From positions 82,418,992-82,482,991 of the forward strand of contig CM056731.1 in assembly GCA_029844215.1 (NCBI GenBank): a stretch of 64,000 bases of DNA. Direction: 5' to 3'. Every line of letters begins with the position of its first letter. Within the stretch, counting starts at the first letter, position 1. Shown one piece after another: positions 46,230 to 58,723 of the stretch. The stretch comes from Przewalskia tangutica (Eukaryota; Streptophyta; Magnoliopsida; Solanales; Solanaceae). The notes under the pieces were generated by a model, which was given only the letters and a program-made list of their open reading frames with translations, did no database searches and had not been told where the DNA came from. A program made the position numbers and the translations under genes.

Positions 46230-46418
46230 ATTAATCCTCGGAAAGTGTCTACAGACCGTATCTAGTATAGTCTTGATTATCGGTGTGTTGTGAACCACAC
46301 CAATAATCAGGAGGCTATAGGATATTTAGGATTGGTTTCCATTCTTCTCACTCTGAGATCGTGCTTAGAGCCATGTTATAAGTTGGACCCCTCTAACGTA
46401 TTCCTGTCCCTTACCGTT

Positions 46419-47200
46419 ATGCCTCCGCGTAAGGCAACCCGGGCCCAGAAGGGCAAGGCGTAGAGGCTGCGAGTAAACACGAGAGGGTTACTAGAAACGT
46501 GCCCAATCATCACCGGGGTGGTGCTTCGTTCGGGGATTACGCTCGTCGACCCAGCGAGTCTAACAGCGGCAGCGATTGCTCTGCGGCCATAATATTTGAA
46601 CCTTGATTCACGACCCGATGGCGAAAGTATGGATTGCAAATAGACACCCTTGTTACTAGCTAGGAATTGAGCAACCAGAGAGCATTTTATGTACCAATTT
46701 ATCACGGGTCTTGATGACTATCTAAGAGAGGGTTGTGAAAGAATAACTCTTCAGTCAGGCATGAGCATGACTGCGTGCGAACTTTATGCGCAGCAGTAGT
46801 GAAAGCGTAGAGATCGGCCAGTTAATCAGGGCGGAGGAAGAGGGCGATTGGCGGGATCCTTTGGTAACTTTCGAGGCAACCTTCGGCGTGAGGCCCGGTT
46901 ATGCACCTCCGCGGTGCAGTGGTCCTCGCGAGGGTTGGGGCGTTGAGTATGCCGGAGTTGGTGAGCTCGGGGCTTAGTTTCCGAATACACGTAGGTTCTA
47001 GCCAGCCGAGTTCAGTTTTTCCTCAGTGTTCACAGTGTGGCAGGCGTCATCCCGGGGAAGGTCGTCTTTTTGTTGGTACTTGTTTTACTTGCGGCGGCGG
47101 ACCATTTGCGAGGAATTGTCAGGCAGGTGGCGCGGATGTAGAGACTCGACGCCGAGGATCGGTGGCTAGTTCGTCACCTTCCCTAGCTATCGCCTGCAGG
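46419..47200 (+). pseudogene. K internal 2 gag relic
   Basis: Near copy of 40331-41120, start codon at 46419. The zinc knuckle is disrupted here (tgcggcggcggaccatttg for tgcggccagcaggaccattttg in internal 1), a loss around two CAG sites. The CSQCGRRHPGEGRLFVGT segment is kept. Confidence 0.75.
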
Positions 47201-47830
47201 CGAGGATTGATTAGGACGACAAAGGGTAGTGAAGCAGTAGATACAAGTATATCCTTAACCCTCTAGATATTTGTACGGGTGATAAGATGAGTATACCTTA
47301 AGTGTTATGTTCAGATAACATTGTGTAAATTGGGATTAGAAATCATGGTTAGTTAACCGGGTAAGATTGGGGGATAGGGAAAGTGTGAGCCTTAGAGTTT
47401 TATACGTAGAGACCTTAGAGGTAAGGCCATCTCGAGTAAAAGATGTATTTTTATATTTGACCACTTGCTCGGAGTGCATAGTACACGTGAGATATGTTTG
47501 TGTGATAAGTCCCTGAGTGGTATGAAATGAAAGAGGGTAGTTGAGCTAAGAAGACCACTAGGTTTTCGTGACTTGATTGTGAGATTGTTCCGGATCGGGG
47601 AGCAAGAGTTTTGCGCGATAGCGGGTCGGGTAGCAGACCGATTGCGGGTCAACCCGCGGCCTGTATGGTGGTGGGGTCAGTTTGTGGTGGTCCCGCTTTG
47701 TGATAGGGTCACGAGGGCGCTAGGCCCAAGTTTAGTTAACTAGCGTACGAGTTCGTGGATGCGTTCGACCAATAGTCGGGCCGATGGGGTCAGCCCATCT
47801 TATCTTTTAGTCAAAACCGTGTACTCACCA
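47200..47830 (+). other. K internal 2 unknown conserved stretch (hinge region)
   Basis: Near copy of 41121-41735, same comments. Confidence 0.65.
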
Positions 47831-48580
47831 GTGGGTTATACGAGATGATTATATCAGGAAGGTTGTAAGGCTGCACGAGGTGCCTACTTTCACCTTATGA
47901 CGATGGAGCCAGTGTTACGGCTATTTCTTTGAAAGTTTTACGAGGCGAGGTTAGGAACTTCGAGGTGAGTCTCGATGTCGCGTTCGCCTCGGGCGGTGTT
48001 TGGATTTCAGGGGTAGCTGTGAGGATTGTTGTCTCCTGTTGAGGAAGTGTTTTATATCTACCATTTCAGTATTCGGATGTCGCCTTATGAAGCCTTGTAG
48101 GGGCGGAGGTGTAAGTTGCCGGTCGATTGGTTCGATGTTGGCGAGGTTCAGATAGTTGGTTCATACTTGTTTCGACAGGATATGGATAGGGTGAAGCCTA
48201 TCCAGGAGAGGTTAGTGACAGCTCAGAGTCAACAGAAGTCGTTCGGATAATCGGCGACGACGCTTGGAGTTCAAGTTGAAGGTGGGTCTTCTTGAAGGTA
48301 CCACCCCGGAAAGGGTGTGACGAGTTTTGGAAAACAGAGGAAACTTAGCCCAAGTTACTTTGGGCCTTTTCAGATCATGTGAAGAATAGGCCAGGTTGCC
48401 TATATGTTAGCTTTGCCGTCCGACGTAGGAGGCAGTATGTCCGGTCTTTCATGTTGTTATGCTCAGAAAAGTATCGGAGATCCATCCAGAGTATTCCCAG
48501 TTAATGATGATCAAGTTGGAGGTAGTAACCCAGAGATTTTGGAAACAGAAGCAGTAACAGAAATGTGATAAGTTATGAGA
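47830..48580 (+). pseudogene. K internal 2 integrase relic
   Basis: Near copy of 41736-42480 with the same stops. The stretch at about 47900-48000 has swapped and lost bases relative to internal 1 (cttcgaggtgagtctcgatg for ctcaggtgagtctcagtat). Confidence 0.8.
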
Positions 48581-48861
48581 AAGAGTTCGAGTGTACGAGA
48601 AGGGTACGACGAGTAAGGGAAGAAGCGAGCATGTGTTAAGAACATAGATGTGATCATTTCTTTTGTAAAGTGAAGGTGCGAAGGGAGTATCTTTTAGCCC
48701 TTGGGTGGGAGTTTTTGTGATGTTAGAGGTGATTCCTCGTGGACTTGAATTAAGTATTTGCGCGTGTGTTATTTTATGGCCAGGTGTGGCATGATTGTTT
48801 TTCGGAAGCATAGTAGTGAAGACTATACTGGCGCATGTATGTTTTGAGTCTTAGAAGGAAC

Positions 48862-48893
48862 ATTCGGGACGAATGTTTCTAAGGAGGGGAGAA
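48862..48893 (+). other. Hairpin and PPT, K internal 2
   Basis: Hairpin around cattcgggacgaatg followed by PPT AAGGAGGGGAGAA at 48881-48893, touching LTR3. Confidence 0.8.
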
Positions 48894-49103
48894 TGTTATA
48901 CCGTATTTCAGTATGCGTGGGGCGTGCGTCTAAAAGTTTTAGCCTTAAGATAGGCAAGGATCGAAAATATTTGGGCACAACTAGCGAAAAGAATCGTTTT
49001 TCCGAAGCGTTTTCGGACTTTGCGAAGGAAAATTACGGCTATGTCATTTATAATTTTTTGGATTTTTCGAGAGATGAAATATTTTGGACCAACGAGAGGC
49101 GTA
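48894..49103 (+). repeat. K LTR3, first 210 bases
   Basis: Starts with TGTTATACCG and follows LTR2 for about 205 bases with several losses, then stops inside the accaacgagagggcgac word at the insertion of L. It resumes at 58526. Confidence 0.88.
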
Positions 49104-49796
49104 TGCGCCGAACGGGCAGTTCGCGGTGCCTTACCGGGCACCCTAGTGATACAACATCGAGAAAACCGTGAAATAAAAACTTTAACAATATAACAATAGT
49201 TATGACAAAAAGCAGGCCAACCAAAGCGGTTGCCTTCATGCATATATAAAAACATTTTTTCAATGAGCAGTATAATCCTTTTACAACCCCGCTTACGCGA
49301 TTACTGGACCTCAGAAGGAATAACAACCTATGGCGGGGCGGGGCGCCATACCACGAATGTACAAGAACTTACAACTCGGAAACCTACCAAAGATAAGCCT
49401 CAGAAGGAACGGAGCTTCCCAAGCTGAAACGTGATCCTATAAGCGGGGATCGGCGACGATGTACTTACTGCGGCATGAGCGGCCCCGAAGGAGGTCGATC
49501 TGACAATGTGCCAAGTATGTGGCGTAAATCACGTAAATGAAATCATAATAGTCTATATAAAGCGAGGAGACATGTATGATGACCAAACTACGATATATAA
49601 CATATAACGATTCATCAAGCGAGGACTCACGCCTCAAATTATCACTCGTGCGTGGAATTTCTTCCTCATGGCCGTGATTTATGATATAACCATACCAAGG
49701 ATTATCATGAACACCATGTCCCATTGTGTTATAAAAACCGTGCAGGACAAGTATAACTACGAGATCCGACCGTACCAATAATACAATGCAACAAAA

Positions 49797-50000
49797 CACG
49801 GCCGTCACGGGGCAAGTGCGAGCCGACTCACAGGATACCAAGGCGGTCACGCGGTGGCCGGGGCAAATCGGTGACCACGGGGACGAGCGTATCACGAAAC
49901 CGTCCTTTATCTTGAGCAGGGGGCAAGTCACGGTGACTACCGATACGAGCGAATCGATCCACGAGGCGGGGCAAATCGAGGCCGACCACGGATACCGGGC
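49797..50000. repeat. GGGGCAAGT-rich array in L left LTR
   Basis: Irregular copies of ggggcaagt/ggggcaaat spaced by gccgac and gataccaagg words, strongly CpG-rich. It replaces, at the same LTR position, the CCGCAT island of the other elements. The 129-codon open frame across it is repetitive and I do not regard it as a gene. Confidence 0.6.
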
Positions 50001-50166
50001 GAACAGTAAGAAACCTCATGGAGAGCTAGTCCATGGAATAACACTATCAGCGAGCATACGTGGAATTCTCCATCGCCCGGCATGTCCAGTAAGTTCTCAA
50101 CAAGTCGACCGCCTGCATCGAGAGGCGGTGTCTGAAATACCACTTGCGCAACAAAGGCTATCATCA

Positions 50167-50233
50167 CAAGCATAGGCAAGTTTCACAACAACAAGCATAG
50201 GCAAGTTTCAACAACAAGCATAGGCAAGTTTCA
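50167..50233. repeat. 25-base tandem repeat in L left LTR
   Basis: Three copies of caagcataggcaagtttc with spacers acaacaa, the last interval two bases short. Confidence 0.85.
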
Positions 50234-52064
50234 TCTGACTCAAAGTACTTTCATTTTATGCCAAAGTCGGGTTTTTAACTCCAAAGTACTACATCGTTAA
50301 GTTCTTTTAAAAGAGATCCATTACTTTTATAAAAGTCACCCGATACGTAGTATTAGAATGACCAACCACATTCCTTTTCAAAATCAAGTAACAACATTCT
50401 TTTCTAAGTTCGGTTTGCCTAGTTTGATTACTCAAGCTTCTCATTTTCAAATGGTTTCATAGTTCATAAACTTAATCACTTGATTCCTTTTTAGAACAAT
50501 TGAGTAATATATGTCTCACGTGAGTAGGTTATTCTTGTTTACAACATTCTTATTACAATGACCATGATCTAGAAAATGTATATCATTTTGTCTCATCTTA
50601 GTTTCTATGCGGATGGAGGTTTCTCTGGTTTTAATACAATTCATCATTATTCAATACATTTTCCTTTATTAACGCTGCGGTGGTGCTGCCGATACGTTCG
50701 ATTTAGAAATCGTAAAACATTATCCCTTTAAATAAAACCACGCACTCATTACTCACGAATGAGGTTTCACACAAACATTCACATTAAAACAAATAAGTTA
50801 AGTCTCTTATCTTATAAGATTAAGTCTCTTAACTTCTAACATCGATAAACCATTTCCTTTACCTCTCTTAGACATTATACCTAACTCCATAAAGCTAGTA
50901 TAACTCTTTTTAAAACCTTTTAAAACCAAGTGTTACTCTTCCTTCAAAGCGATTTATGAATCTTTTGAAATACATCAAGTTCTTTATTATAACAAGCGAT
51001 TATAATTCACATGATTACCTTTTAAAACCACAAGTATTTTCTTACCTACATAAAGGTATTATAACTTGACCTCGTAAAGCCGTTATAACACTTTATGTTT
51101 TAACAACAATCAAACACAGTTAACACGTATGCGTCTACCGTACTACATAGTTCACACATATCATGCTAGAAGAGATAGGAAGAGGTTCACATACCTCGCG
51201 TGAGTATCGACTAATAGCAAAACGCTCAACGATCGGCTACTCCTTAAGCCAAGTAAATCGCGCCACGTAGGTACTTGACCTATAAGGCCACTGGCGCTTA
51301 TTATCATCTAGACCACAACGTAGAATATTCTCTGAGAAAATTGGCGATCTCCCCCACGGCGTAAATCTCGCCTCTATCGGTAGGCTACCAAGCCAACGAG
51401 AGGTTTTACGCCCTAACCTGGGGCGTGTACAATTCTACTACGGTAAAACTACAAGTCTCATGTCTGATTCGATTCTTAATTCTTGAGCTTAAGTCAAAAG
51501 ACATTGCCACGATTACTAAGTATAGTTCTATATATAGTATACTTCAACTATATATTCTACATGTAATTTCCAATTACAATAGAAGAACGATAGTGTTTAC
51601 CTCGATAAGCCCAAAATTATCCGAGTTATAATGTCGATCTGAGCAAGGTTTAGCTCCACTCAGGCGCTCAAACCACTCCAAACAACCCTTAGAAGTTCTA
51701 ACCAACTTCTACTCACATCTTGACCAACTATGAAGATTTCCTTAGGGTTTCGGTTTGAGACTAAAAGGACAAAAGGTAGTATTTGGACTCTACGCAAGAG
51801 GTATCTTTGGAATACTACAAGGTACAAGGCTAAGGTATTTTGGGCATTATAACAATACTAGGGAGTATTTCTATACCACAACAAGGGGTATTATACTGAA
51901 AACAACTAGGCAGGGGTACCCAGCATGGCTAGACCTCACAAGGAGGAGACCTCACGCCAAAGGCCACTTTCAGGGGAGAGGAGCTCTTGGGCGAGAGTCG
52001 ACAAGAGGAGGAGGATTCAAGACTTGGAAACATTTGTGGATGAATGAAGTCTTCACAAAGGGGG

Positions 52065-52072
52065 TATTTATA
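52065..52072 (-). promoter_or_regulatory. TATA box, L left LTR
   Basis: TATAAATA on the minus strand; in L it stands about 720 bases from the LTR start, about 300 further than in the other subfamilies. Confidence 0.6.
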
Positions 52073-52792
52073 GCAAACCCAAATGCCAACGATGGCCAAT
52101 CGAGCCGTGTGCGAGGCAAGTGTAAGGCCTTGATCAAGCCAAGTGCACCCTAACCCTACTCCACAAAACATTGCACCAAACAAGCCACAAAACAAGGCCA
52201 AAACAAGGCACAAAACAAGGAACGATAGGCACAAACGTGAGCCAAAGATCGAGCCAAAGCGTGAACGAATCGCTCACGGGCGCCCACTGCTTCGATGTGA
52301 GGTGACACATGTCACCCTCCGTTGATCCAAAATGTTTCGTCTCTCGGAAAAATCATAAAAATACAAAGCGACATAGCGGAATTTTCCTACGAAAGTGTGG
52401 AAGCGTTTAGTCGGAAAGCGACTCTAGTCGGCACTTGTGCCCAAATGTAACTTTGGCGAGCCACGCAGGCGGGGTGACACGTGTCACCTCTGTAAGCCCT
52501 CAAAAGCGTCTTCGAAAAATAACCACAATGGCCAAAATCTCGAAAACAAAGTGGGCCCCAAAGTAAATTTCTCCGTGGGCCCACGTGACCATTTCGAAAA
52601 TAAAATTCCATAATTCTCTAATATTCCGGGAAGTCCGAATACCAAATCTGGGAATCCAATTCCCATTAACGAACCTTTTCCTTCACAAACGGAAACTTTT
52701 AGTGGAAAAATCACCTCTTTCTTCCTTTCCAATCTTTACGGCGTATTCTCGTGCGTGCGTCCTACGTACATACTGGAAATACGGGTATAACA

Positions 52793-52825
52793 TTCTTCCC
52801 CTTAGAAACATTCGTCCGAATGTTC
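52793..52825 (-). other. PPT and hairpin of L
   Basis: Minus strand AAGGGGAAGAA (52793-52803) and then the hairpin with a shortened loop (aacattcgtccgaatgtt). Confidence 0.65.
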
Positions 52826-53480
52826 CTTCTAGTCTCAAAACAAGCGGCGTCGATATAGTCTTACCGCTATACGTACGAAAACAATCATGCCACACCTGGC
52901 CACAAAAAACACACGTTCACCTCTCCCCTTTCCCGTAGAACTCGTCACGAACACTCGAACTCGTTCTAGTATCCGTACCACACTTCTGTCAACGCTTCTG
53001 TTTCCAACCCTTGGAGTCACTACCTCGAACTTGGTCATCTCACTAACCTCGAATTCCCTAAGGCCATTCCGGCCTTCACGACAGACTCGATCGAGCGTAT
53101 CCACGAACTCATCGATGGTCATCTAAACTTGGGCCTAGCACCCTCGTGACCTACCACTGGCGGGACCACCTGAGCCCACCCCAACGGGTTACGGGTTGAC
53201 CGCAAATGGTCCTCAACCCGACCCCAACGCGCATGACTCTTGTTCCCGATCCGGAACAATCTTACTATTTCACATCATGAAAGCTACCACTTCCGTCTCA
53301 CACTACCCGAGGACTTACCCTTTTCACTAACTGGGTTTCTAAATCACATTTTAGCACAAAGCTATCCAAACATAACATTAAACACATCGAACATCAATAC
53401 AAACAAAACTCAGAGGTTAAGGATATACGAAACTAGGCGGTTGAGGCCATTAAGCGGGAACTCCATCGCGACCTCTAGGG
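52826..53480 (-). other. L unknown conserved stretch (hinge region)
   Basis: Contains the counterpart of the E/J/K hinge (for example the words ccacgaactc, aacttgggcctag and ggcgggaccacc at about 53100-53172). No integrase relic is visible between it and the PPT, so L is the most reduced internal region of the window. Confidence 0.6.
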
Positions 53481-54596
53481 GCCTTAGGTGTACAAACATC
53501 TGCACAGCTACGGAAGGTGAAGAACCATAGCGCTCTAGTAGTCCATGCTATCCTACCGATGCTACCACGGTGGACAATCTCTTGCGGATGGCCTGTTGGC
53601 GCAAAAATAACAATCTCCCGAGTTAGTACGACACCTCCCTTATGAAGCTTTCCAACGGCCACACTGAGACAAGGGCAACCTCGTCGGCGAGCACTCCGCT
53701 CTCCGAAAATCTGAAACACAGGAGCCCAGGCACGCTCCTGAATATCTGAAGGTCAGAAGGCCGGGAGGACCACTGCTCTGTCTTGAGGTACATAACTAGT
53801 CTGCTTCTTGAGGCGGTCCGCCTCGAAAGTCACCAAAGGACCTGCTGTTACGGCCTCTTACTGGCGACTTTGGTCATTAGTCGATTTATCCGCTCCTCAT
53901 CCAAGTGTATACGCTGCGTGCGAGCGATGTCCATGCGGTGAAGAGCTACACGAACAACTCTGCAAGGCAATCATCGAGCCACTGTAACATATCGGTGCAC
54001 TCGATCCTCCATACTAGCTACTAACGCGGGACGTCTGGGCCAATGAGTCGAACTCCACATTGTACTCCCGAACCGTCGCGGATTCTGTAGTAACACCAAA
54101 AATCTGCCGGCCGAGCCCTCGCATCCGGGAGGCAAGAAATGTGCAAGAAAAGCCTCGAGAACTCGTTCCATACATTGGAAGTGCATGCTCTCCTGGACAG
54201 CTCGAGAATCAAACGATCATTGCGGTATCACGCGATTGATGTGAACCTAGGGCCACCGACTCGACCTCCGATGCCTTGATCACTCTCGCGATCCGTATGG
54301 CGTCGGATGAACTCCTGCGGATCATCCTCGGACCTCGACCCATAAAACTCGCGGCCTCTGACTCGAGAAAATCCGAAGCCTCGAACTATCGATCTAGGGT
54401 GAGCCGGTGCTCTTTGGGCTGCTGCGTCCGGCCTATCCTCAAGTCAGCCTGACCACGGCCATTAATCGGGCCACTCGCGTAACTCATCTCCTCTGCTCGG
54501 TGCGGGGCTGGAGGCTCAGTCTTGTGGTCTCTGCCGCTGCTACTCGCAGATCCTCTGTTGCCTTGCCGCCACGGGCGGGTTGCCTTCGCGAGGCAT
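53480..54596 (-). pseudogene. L gag relic
   Basis: Start codon at 54594-54596 in the usual MPPRK context. Unlike E, J and K it retains the middle of gag: counterparts of the FLAHFLPP, ALVASMEDRVHRYVTVAR (about 53975-54030) and DPQEFIRR segments (54310-54340). The zinc knuckle region (about 53590-53640) reads TREIVIFAPTGHP and lacks its Cys residues. Many frame breaks. L thus split from the non-autonomous lineage separately or before the gag deletion. Confidence 0.7.
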
Positions 54597-54783
54597 AGCG
54601 GTAAAAACGAAACACGTCGGAGGGTCCAATCTTATCACTCGGCTCTAAGGCACGATCTCGGAATGAGAAGAATGAAACCAATCCTAAATGTCCTATAGCC
54701 TCACGATTATAGATGTGGTGCCTGACACATCGATAATCGAACTCTACTGAACGCGGTGCGTAGACACTTTCAGAGGATTAAGC

Positions 54784-54794
54784 GCTCGATACCA
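54784..54794 (-). other. Primer-binding site of L (altered)
   Basis: TGGTATCGAGC on the minus strand, i.e. the tRNA-Met PBS with CAG read as CGA, only one base from the LTR end at 54796 instead of four. Confidence 0.72.
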
Positions 54795-55862
54795 CTGTAA
54801 CGCCCGAACGGGCGATTCGGTGCCTTACCGGGCACCCTAGTGATACAACATCGAGAGAAAACCGGCGGAAATAAAAACTTTAACAATATAACAATAGTTA
54901 TGACAAAAGCAGGCCAACCAAAGCGGTTGCGCCTTACGTATATAAAAACATTTTTTCAAGCGAGCAGTATAATCCTTTTTACAACCACCTTGCGCGATTA
55001 CTACGGACCTACAGAAGGAATAACAACCTATGGCGGGACGGGCCGCCATGTACCACGAATGTACAAGAACTTACAACTCGGAAACCTACAAAGATAAGCC
55101 TCAGAAGGCGGAGCTTCCCAAGCGGAAACGTGATCCTATAAGCGGGGATCGGCGGCGATGTACTTCTACTGCGGCATGAGCGGCCCCGAGAGTCGATCTG
55201 TGGTACCAGTATGTGAAGCGTAAATCACGTAAATGAAATCATAATAGTCTATATAAAGCGGGAGACATGTATGATGACCAAACTACGATATATAACATAT
55301 AACGATTCATCAAGCGAGGACTCACGCCTCAATTATCACTCGTGCGTGGAATTTCTTCCTCAGCTGGCGGTTTATGATATAACCATACCAAGGATTATAC
55401 ATGAACACCATGTCCCACGTGTTATAAAAAATGCGAGACAAGTATAACTACGAGATCCGGCCGTACGATGTCTGATACAATGCAGCAAAACACGGCCGTC
55501 ACGGGGCAAGTGCGGCCGACTCGGATACCAAGGCGGTCACGCGGTGGCCGGGGCAAATCTGGTGACCACCGAGGACGGCGTATCCGCGAAACCGTCCATC
55601 TTGAGCAGGGGCAAGTCACGGTGACTACGGATACCAAGGCGAATCGGTCACGAGGCGGGGCAAGTCACGAGCCGACCACGGATACGGGCGAGCGGTAGAA
55701 ACCTCATGGAGAGCTAGTCCGTGGAATAACACTATCAGCGGGAGCATACGGTGGAATTCTCCATCACCGCCGGCATGTCCAAGTAAGTTCTCAACAAGTC
55801 GACCAGGCCTGCATCGAGAGCGGTATCTGAAATACCACACTTGACAACAAAGGCTATCATCA

Positions 55863-55932
55863 CAAGCATAGGCAAGTTTCACAACAACAAGCATAGGCAA
55901 GTTTCACAACAACAAGCATAGGCAAGTTTCAT
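55863..55932. repeat. 25-base tandem repeat in L right LTR
   Basis: Starts at 55863, 55888 and 55913: exactly 25 bases per unit, nearly three copies. Confidence 0.9.
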
Positions 55933-57780
55933 ACAACTCAAGTACTTTCATTTTATGCCAAAGTCGGGTTTTTAACTCCAAGTACTACATACGTTAAGTT
56001 CTTTTAAAGAGATCCATTACTTTTATAAAGTCACCCGATACGTAGTATTAGAATGACCAACCCATTCCTTTTCAAAATCAAGTAACAACATTCTTTTCCT
56101 AAGTTCGGTTTGCCTAGTTTGATTACTCAAGCTTCTCATTTTCAAATGGTTTCATAGTTCATAAACTTAATCACTTGATTCCTTTTTAGAACAATTGAGT
56201 AATATATGTCTCGCGTGAGAGTAGGTTATTCTTGTTTACAACATTCTTATTACGTGACCATGATCTAGAAAATGTATATCATTTTGTCTCATCTTAGTTT
56301 CTATGCGGATGGAGGTTTCTCTTGGTTTTAATACAATTCATCATTATTCAATACATTTTCCTTTATTAACGCTGCAGTGGTCTGTCGATACACATTCTGA
56401 TTTCCGAAATCAGTAAAACATTATCCCTTTAAATAAAACCACGTACTCATTACTCACGAATGAGGTTTCACAAACATTCACATTAAAACAAATAAGTTAA
56501 GTCTCTTATCTTATAAGATTAAGTCTCTTAACTTCTAACATGATAAACCATTTCCTTTACCTCTCTTAGACATTATACCTAACTCCCATAAAGCTAGTAT
56601 AACTCTTTTTAAAACCTTTTAAAACCAAGTGTTACTCTTCCTTCAAAACGATTTATGAATCTTTTGAAATACATCAAGTTCTTTATTATAACAAGCCAGT
56701 TATAATTCACATCAGTTACCTTTTAAAACCACAAAGTATTTTCTTACCTACATAAAGCTGTTATAACCAACCTCCCATAAAGCCGTTATAACACTTTATG
56801 TTTTAACAACAATCAAACACGATTAACACGTATGCGTCTACCGTACTACATAGTTCACACATATCATGCTAGAAGAGATAGGAAGAGGTTCACATACCTC
56901 GCGGCAGTATCGACTAATAGCAAAACGCTCCAAACGATCGGCTACTCCTTAAGCCAAGTAAATCGCGCCACGTAGGTACTTGACCTATAAGGCCACAAGG
57001 CGCTTATTATCATCTAGACCACAACGTAGAATATTCTCTGAGAAAATTCGCAAGATCTCCCGCCACGGCGTAAATCTCCTTCTCTATCGAGGCTACGAAG
57101 CCAACGGAGGGGTTTTACACGCCTAACCGGGACGTGTACAATTCTACTACACGGTAAAACTACACAAGTCTCAGAATATGTCTGATTCGATTCTTAATTC
57201 TTGGGCTTAAGTCAAAAGACATTGCCACGATACTAAGTATAGTTCTATATATAGTATACTTCACTATATATTCTACAACATGTAATTTCCAATTACAATA
57301 GAAGGGCGATAGTGTTTACCTCGATAAGCCCAAAATTATCCGAGTTATAATGTCGATCTGAGCAAGGTTTAGCTCCACTCAGGCGCTCCAAACCACTCCA
57401 AACAACCCTTAGAAGTTCTAACCAACTTCTACTCACATCTTCAACCAACTATGAAGATTTCCTTAGGGTTTCGGTTTGAGACTAAAAGGACAAAAGGTAG
57501 TATTTAGGACTCTGCAAAGAGGTATCTTTGGAATACTACAAGGTACAAGGCTAAGGTATTTTGGGCATTATAACAATACTAGGGAGTATTTCTATACCAC
57601 AACAAGGGGTATTATACGAAAACAACTAGGCTAGGGGTACCCAGCTAGACCTCATGAGGAGGAGACCTGCGCGAAGGCCACTTTCAAGGGGAGAGGAGCT
57701 CTTGGACGAGAGTCGACAAGAGGGAGGAGGGATTCAAGACTTGGAAACATTTGTGGATGAATGAAGTCTTCACAAAGGGG

Positions 57781-57788
57781 TATTTATA
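57781..57788 (-). promoter_or_regulatory. TATA box, L right (5') LTR
   Basis: TATAAATA on the minus strand, about 740 bases from the LTR start; likely promoter of L. Confidence 0.65.
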
Positions 57789-58525
57789 GCAAACCCAAAT
57801 GCCAACCAATGGCCAAGATCGAGCCATGTGCAAGGCAAGTGTAAGGCCTTGATCAAGCCAAGTGCACCTAACCCTACTCCACAAAACATTGCACCAAACA
57901 AGCCACAAAACAAGGCCAAAACAAGGCACAAAACAAGGAACCAATAGGCACAGCGTGAGCCAAAGATCGAGCCAAAAGCGTGAACGATCGTTCGCTCACG
58001 GGCGTACTGCTTCGATGTGAGGTGACACATGTCACCTCCCGTTGGTCCAAAATGTTCGTCTCTCGGAAAAATCCGCAAAAATACAAAGCGACATAGCGGA
58101 ATTTTCCCTACGAAAGCGTGGAAAGCGTTTCGTCGGAAAGCGACTCTGATCGACGTGCCCAAATGTAACTTTGGCGAGCCACGCAGGCGGGGTGACACGT
58201 GTCACCCTCCTATTGGCCCTCAAACGTCTTTCGAAAAATAACCACAATGGCCAAAATCTCGAAAACAAAGTGGGCCACAAAAGCAGTAAATTTCTCCGTG
58301 GGCCCAGCGTGACCATTCAGAAAATAAAATTCCATAATTCTCTAATATTCCAGGAAGTCCGAATACCAAATCTGGGAATCCAATTCCCATTAACGAACCT
58401 TTTTCCTTCACAAAAACCGGAAACTTTTCCGTGGAAAAATCACCTCTTTCTTCCTTTCCAATCTTTCTGACGTATTCTCGTACGTACGTCCTTACGTACA
58501 TACTCTGGAAATACGGGGTATAACA

Positions 58526-58530
58526 GCGAC
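58526..58530. repeat. Right target site duplication of L
   Basis: gcgac follows the end of L. The empty site in LTR2 of K (about 43006-43012) reads agggcgacact. The left copy appears as gcgta at about 49099-49103. Confidence 0.6.
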
Positions 58531-58715
58531 ACTTGTCACCCTCTAGTGGGCGGTCAAGTTGGCTGAATGGTGCACGTTTTTTTGGCCATATTTTGAGGCC
58601 TAAACCATGGGTCAATGTTTGTGAGGGATTTGTGGAGTAGGGTTAGGGTGCACTTGGGCAAATCTTGACCCTCCACTTGCCCCCCACTTGGCTTGATCTT
58701 GGCCCTTGGTTGTCC

Positions 58716-58723
58716 TATAAATA
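58716..58723 (+). promoter_or_regulatory. TATA box, K LTR3
   Basis: TATAAATA about 190 bases after the end of L; most of the LTR3 U3 is now displaced by 9.4 kb. Confidence 0.6.

Larger units (their letters stand above)
49104..52792 (-). repeat. L left (3') LTR
   Basis: LTR of about 3.69 kb; plus-strand left end damaged (tgcgccgaacgggc for tgtaacgcccgaacgggc). TATA box at 52065-52072. It carries a GGGGCAA-rich array (about 49797-50000) in place of the CCGCAT array of the other subfamilies and a 25-base repeat at 50167-50233. Confidence 0.86.
49104..58525 (-). mobile_element. Element L: variant non-autonomous element in LTR3 of K
   Basis: L is a minus-strand element of about 9.4 kb with the longest LTRs in the window: left LTR 49104-52792, internal 52793-54795, right LTR 54796-58525. 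The right-hand LTR starts on the plus strand with TGTAACGCC, so this subfamily ends in GGCGTTACA rather than CGTGACA. The internal region is only 2.0 kb: a decayed gag that still keeps part of the central gag domain, plus the unknown conserved stretch, and no integrase relic that I can find. It splits the third LTR of K; gcgac follows at 58526-58530 and gcgta, read as a damaged gcgac, precedes. Confidence 0.82.
54796..58525 (-). repeat. L right (5') LTR
   Basis: LTR of 3730 bases, from CGGGGTATAACA (58525) back to TGTAACGCC (54796). TATA box at 57781-57788, GGGGCAAGT array at about 55500-55690, 25-base repeat at 55863-55932. The U3 holds an extra segment of about 300 bases (58165-58465) absent from the other LTR families. 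Confidence 0.9.

Noticed and set aside
48894..49103. A solo LTR fragment next to a separate LTR at 58526
   Set aside because: The two parts join without gap or overlap beyond the five-base duplication and match LTR2 continuously, so they are one LTR split by L.
49786..50175. Open frame of 129 codons in the L left LTR
   Set aside because: Runs through the GGGGCAAGT array and is not open in the sister LTR at 55490-55690; an effect of GC-rich repeats.
52585..52938. Open frame of 117 codons crossing the L LTR-internal border as a gene
   Set aside because: Antisense to L and spans the LTR end, PPT and hairpin; it is not kept over the equivalent part of the sister LTR.
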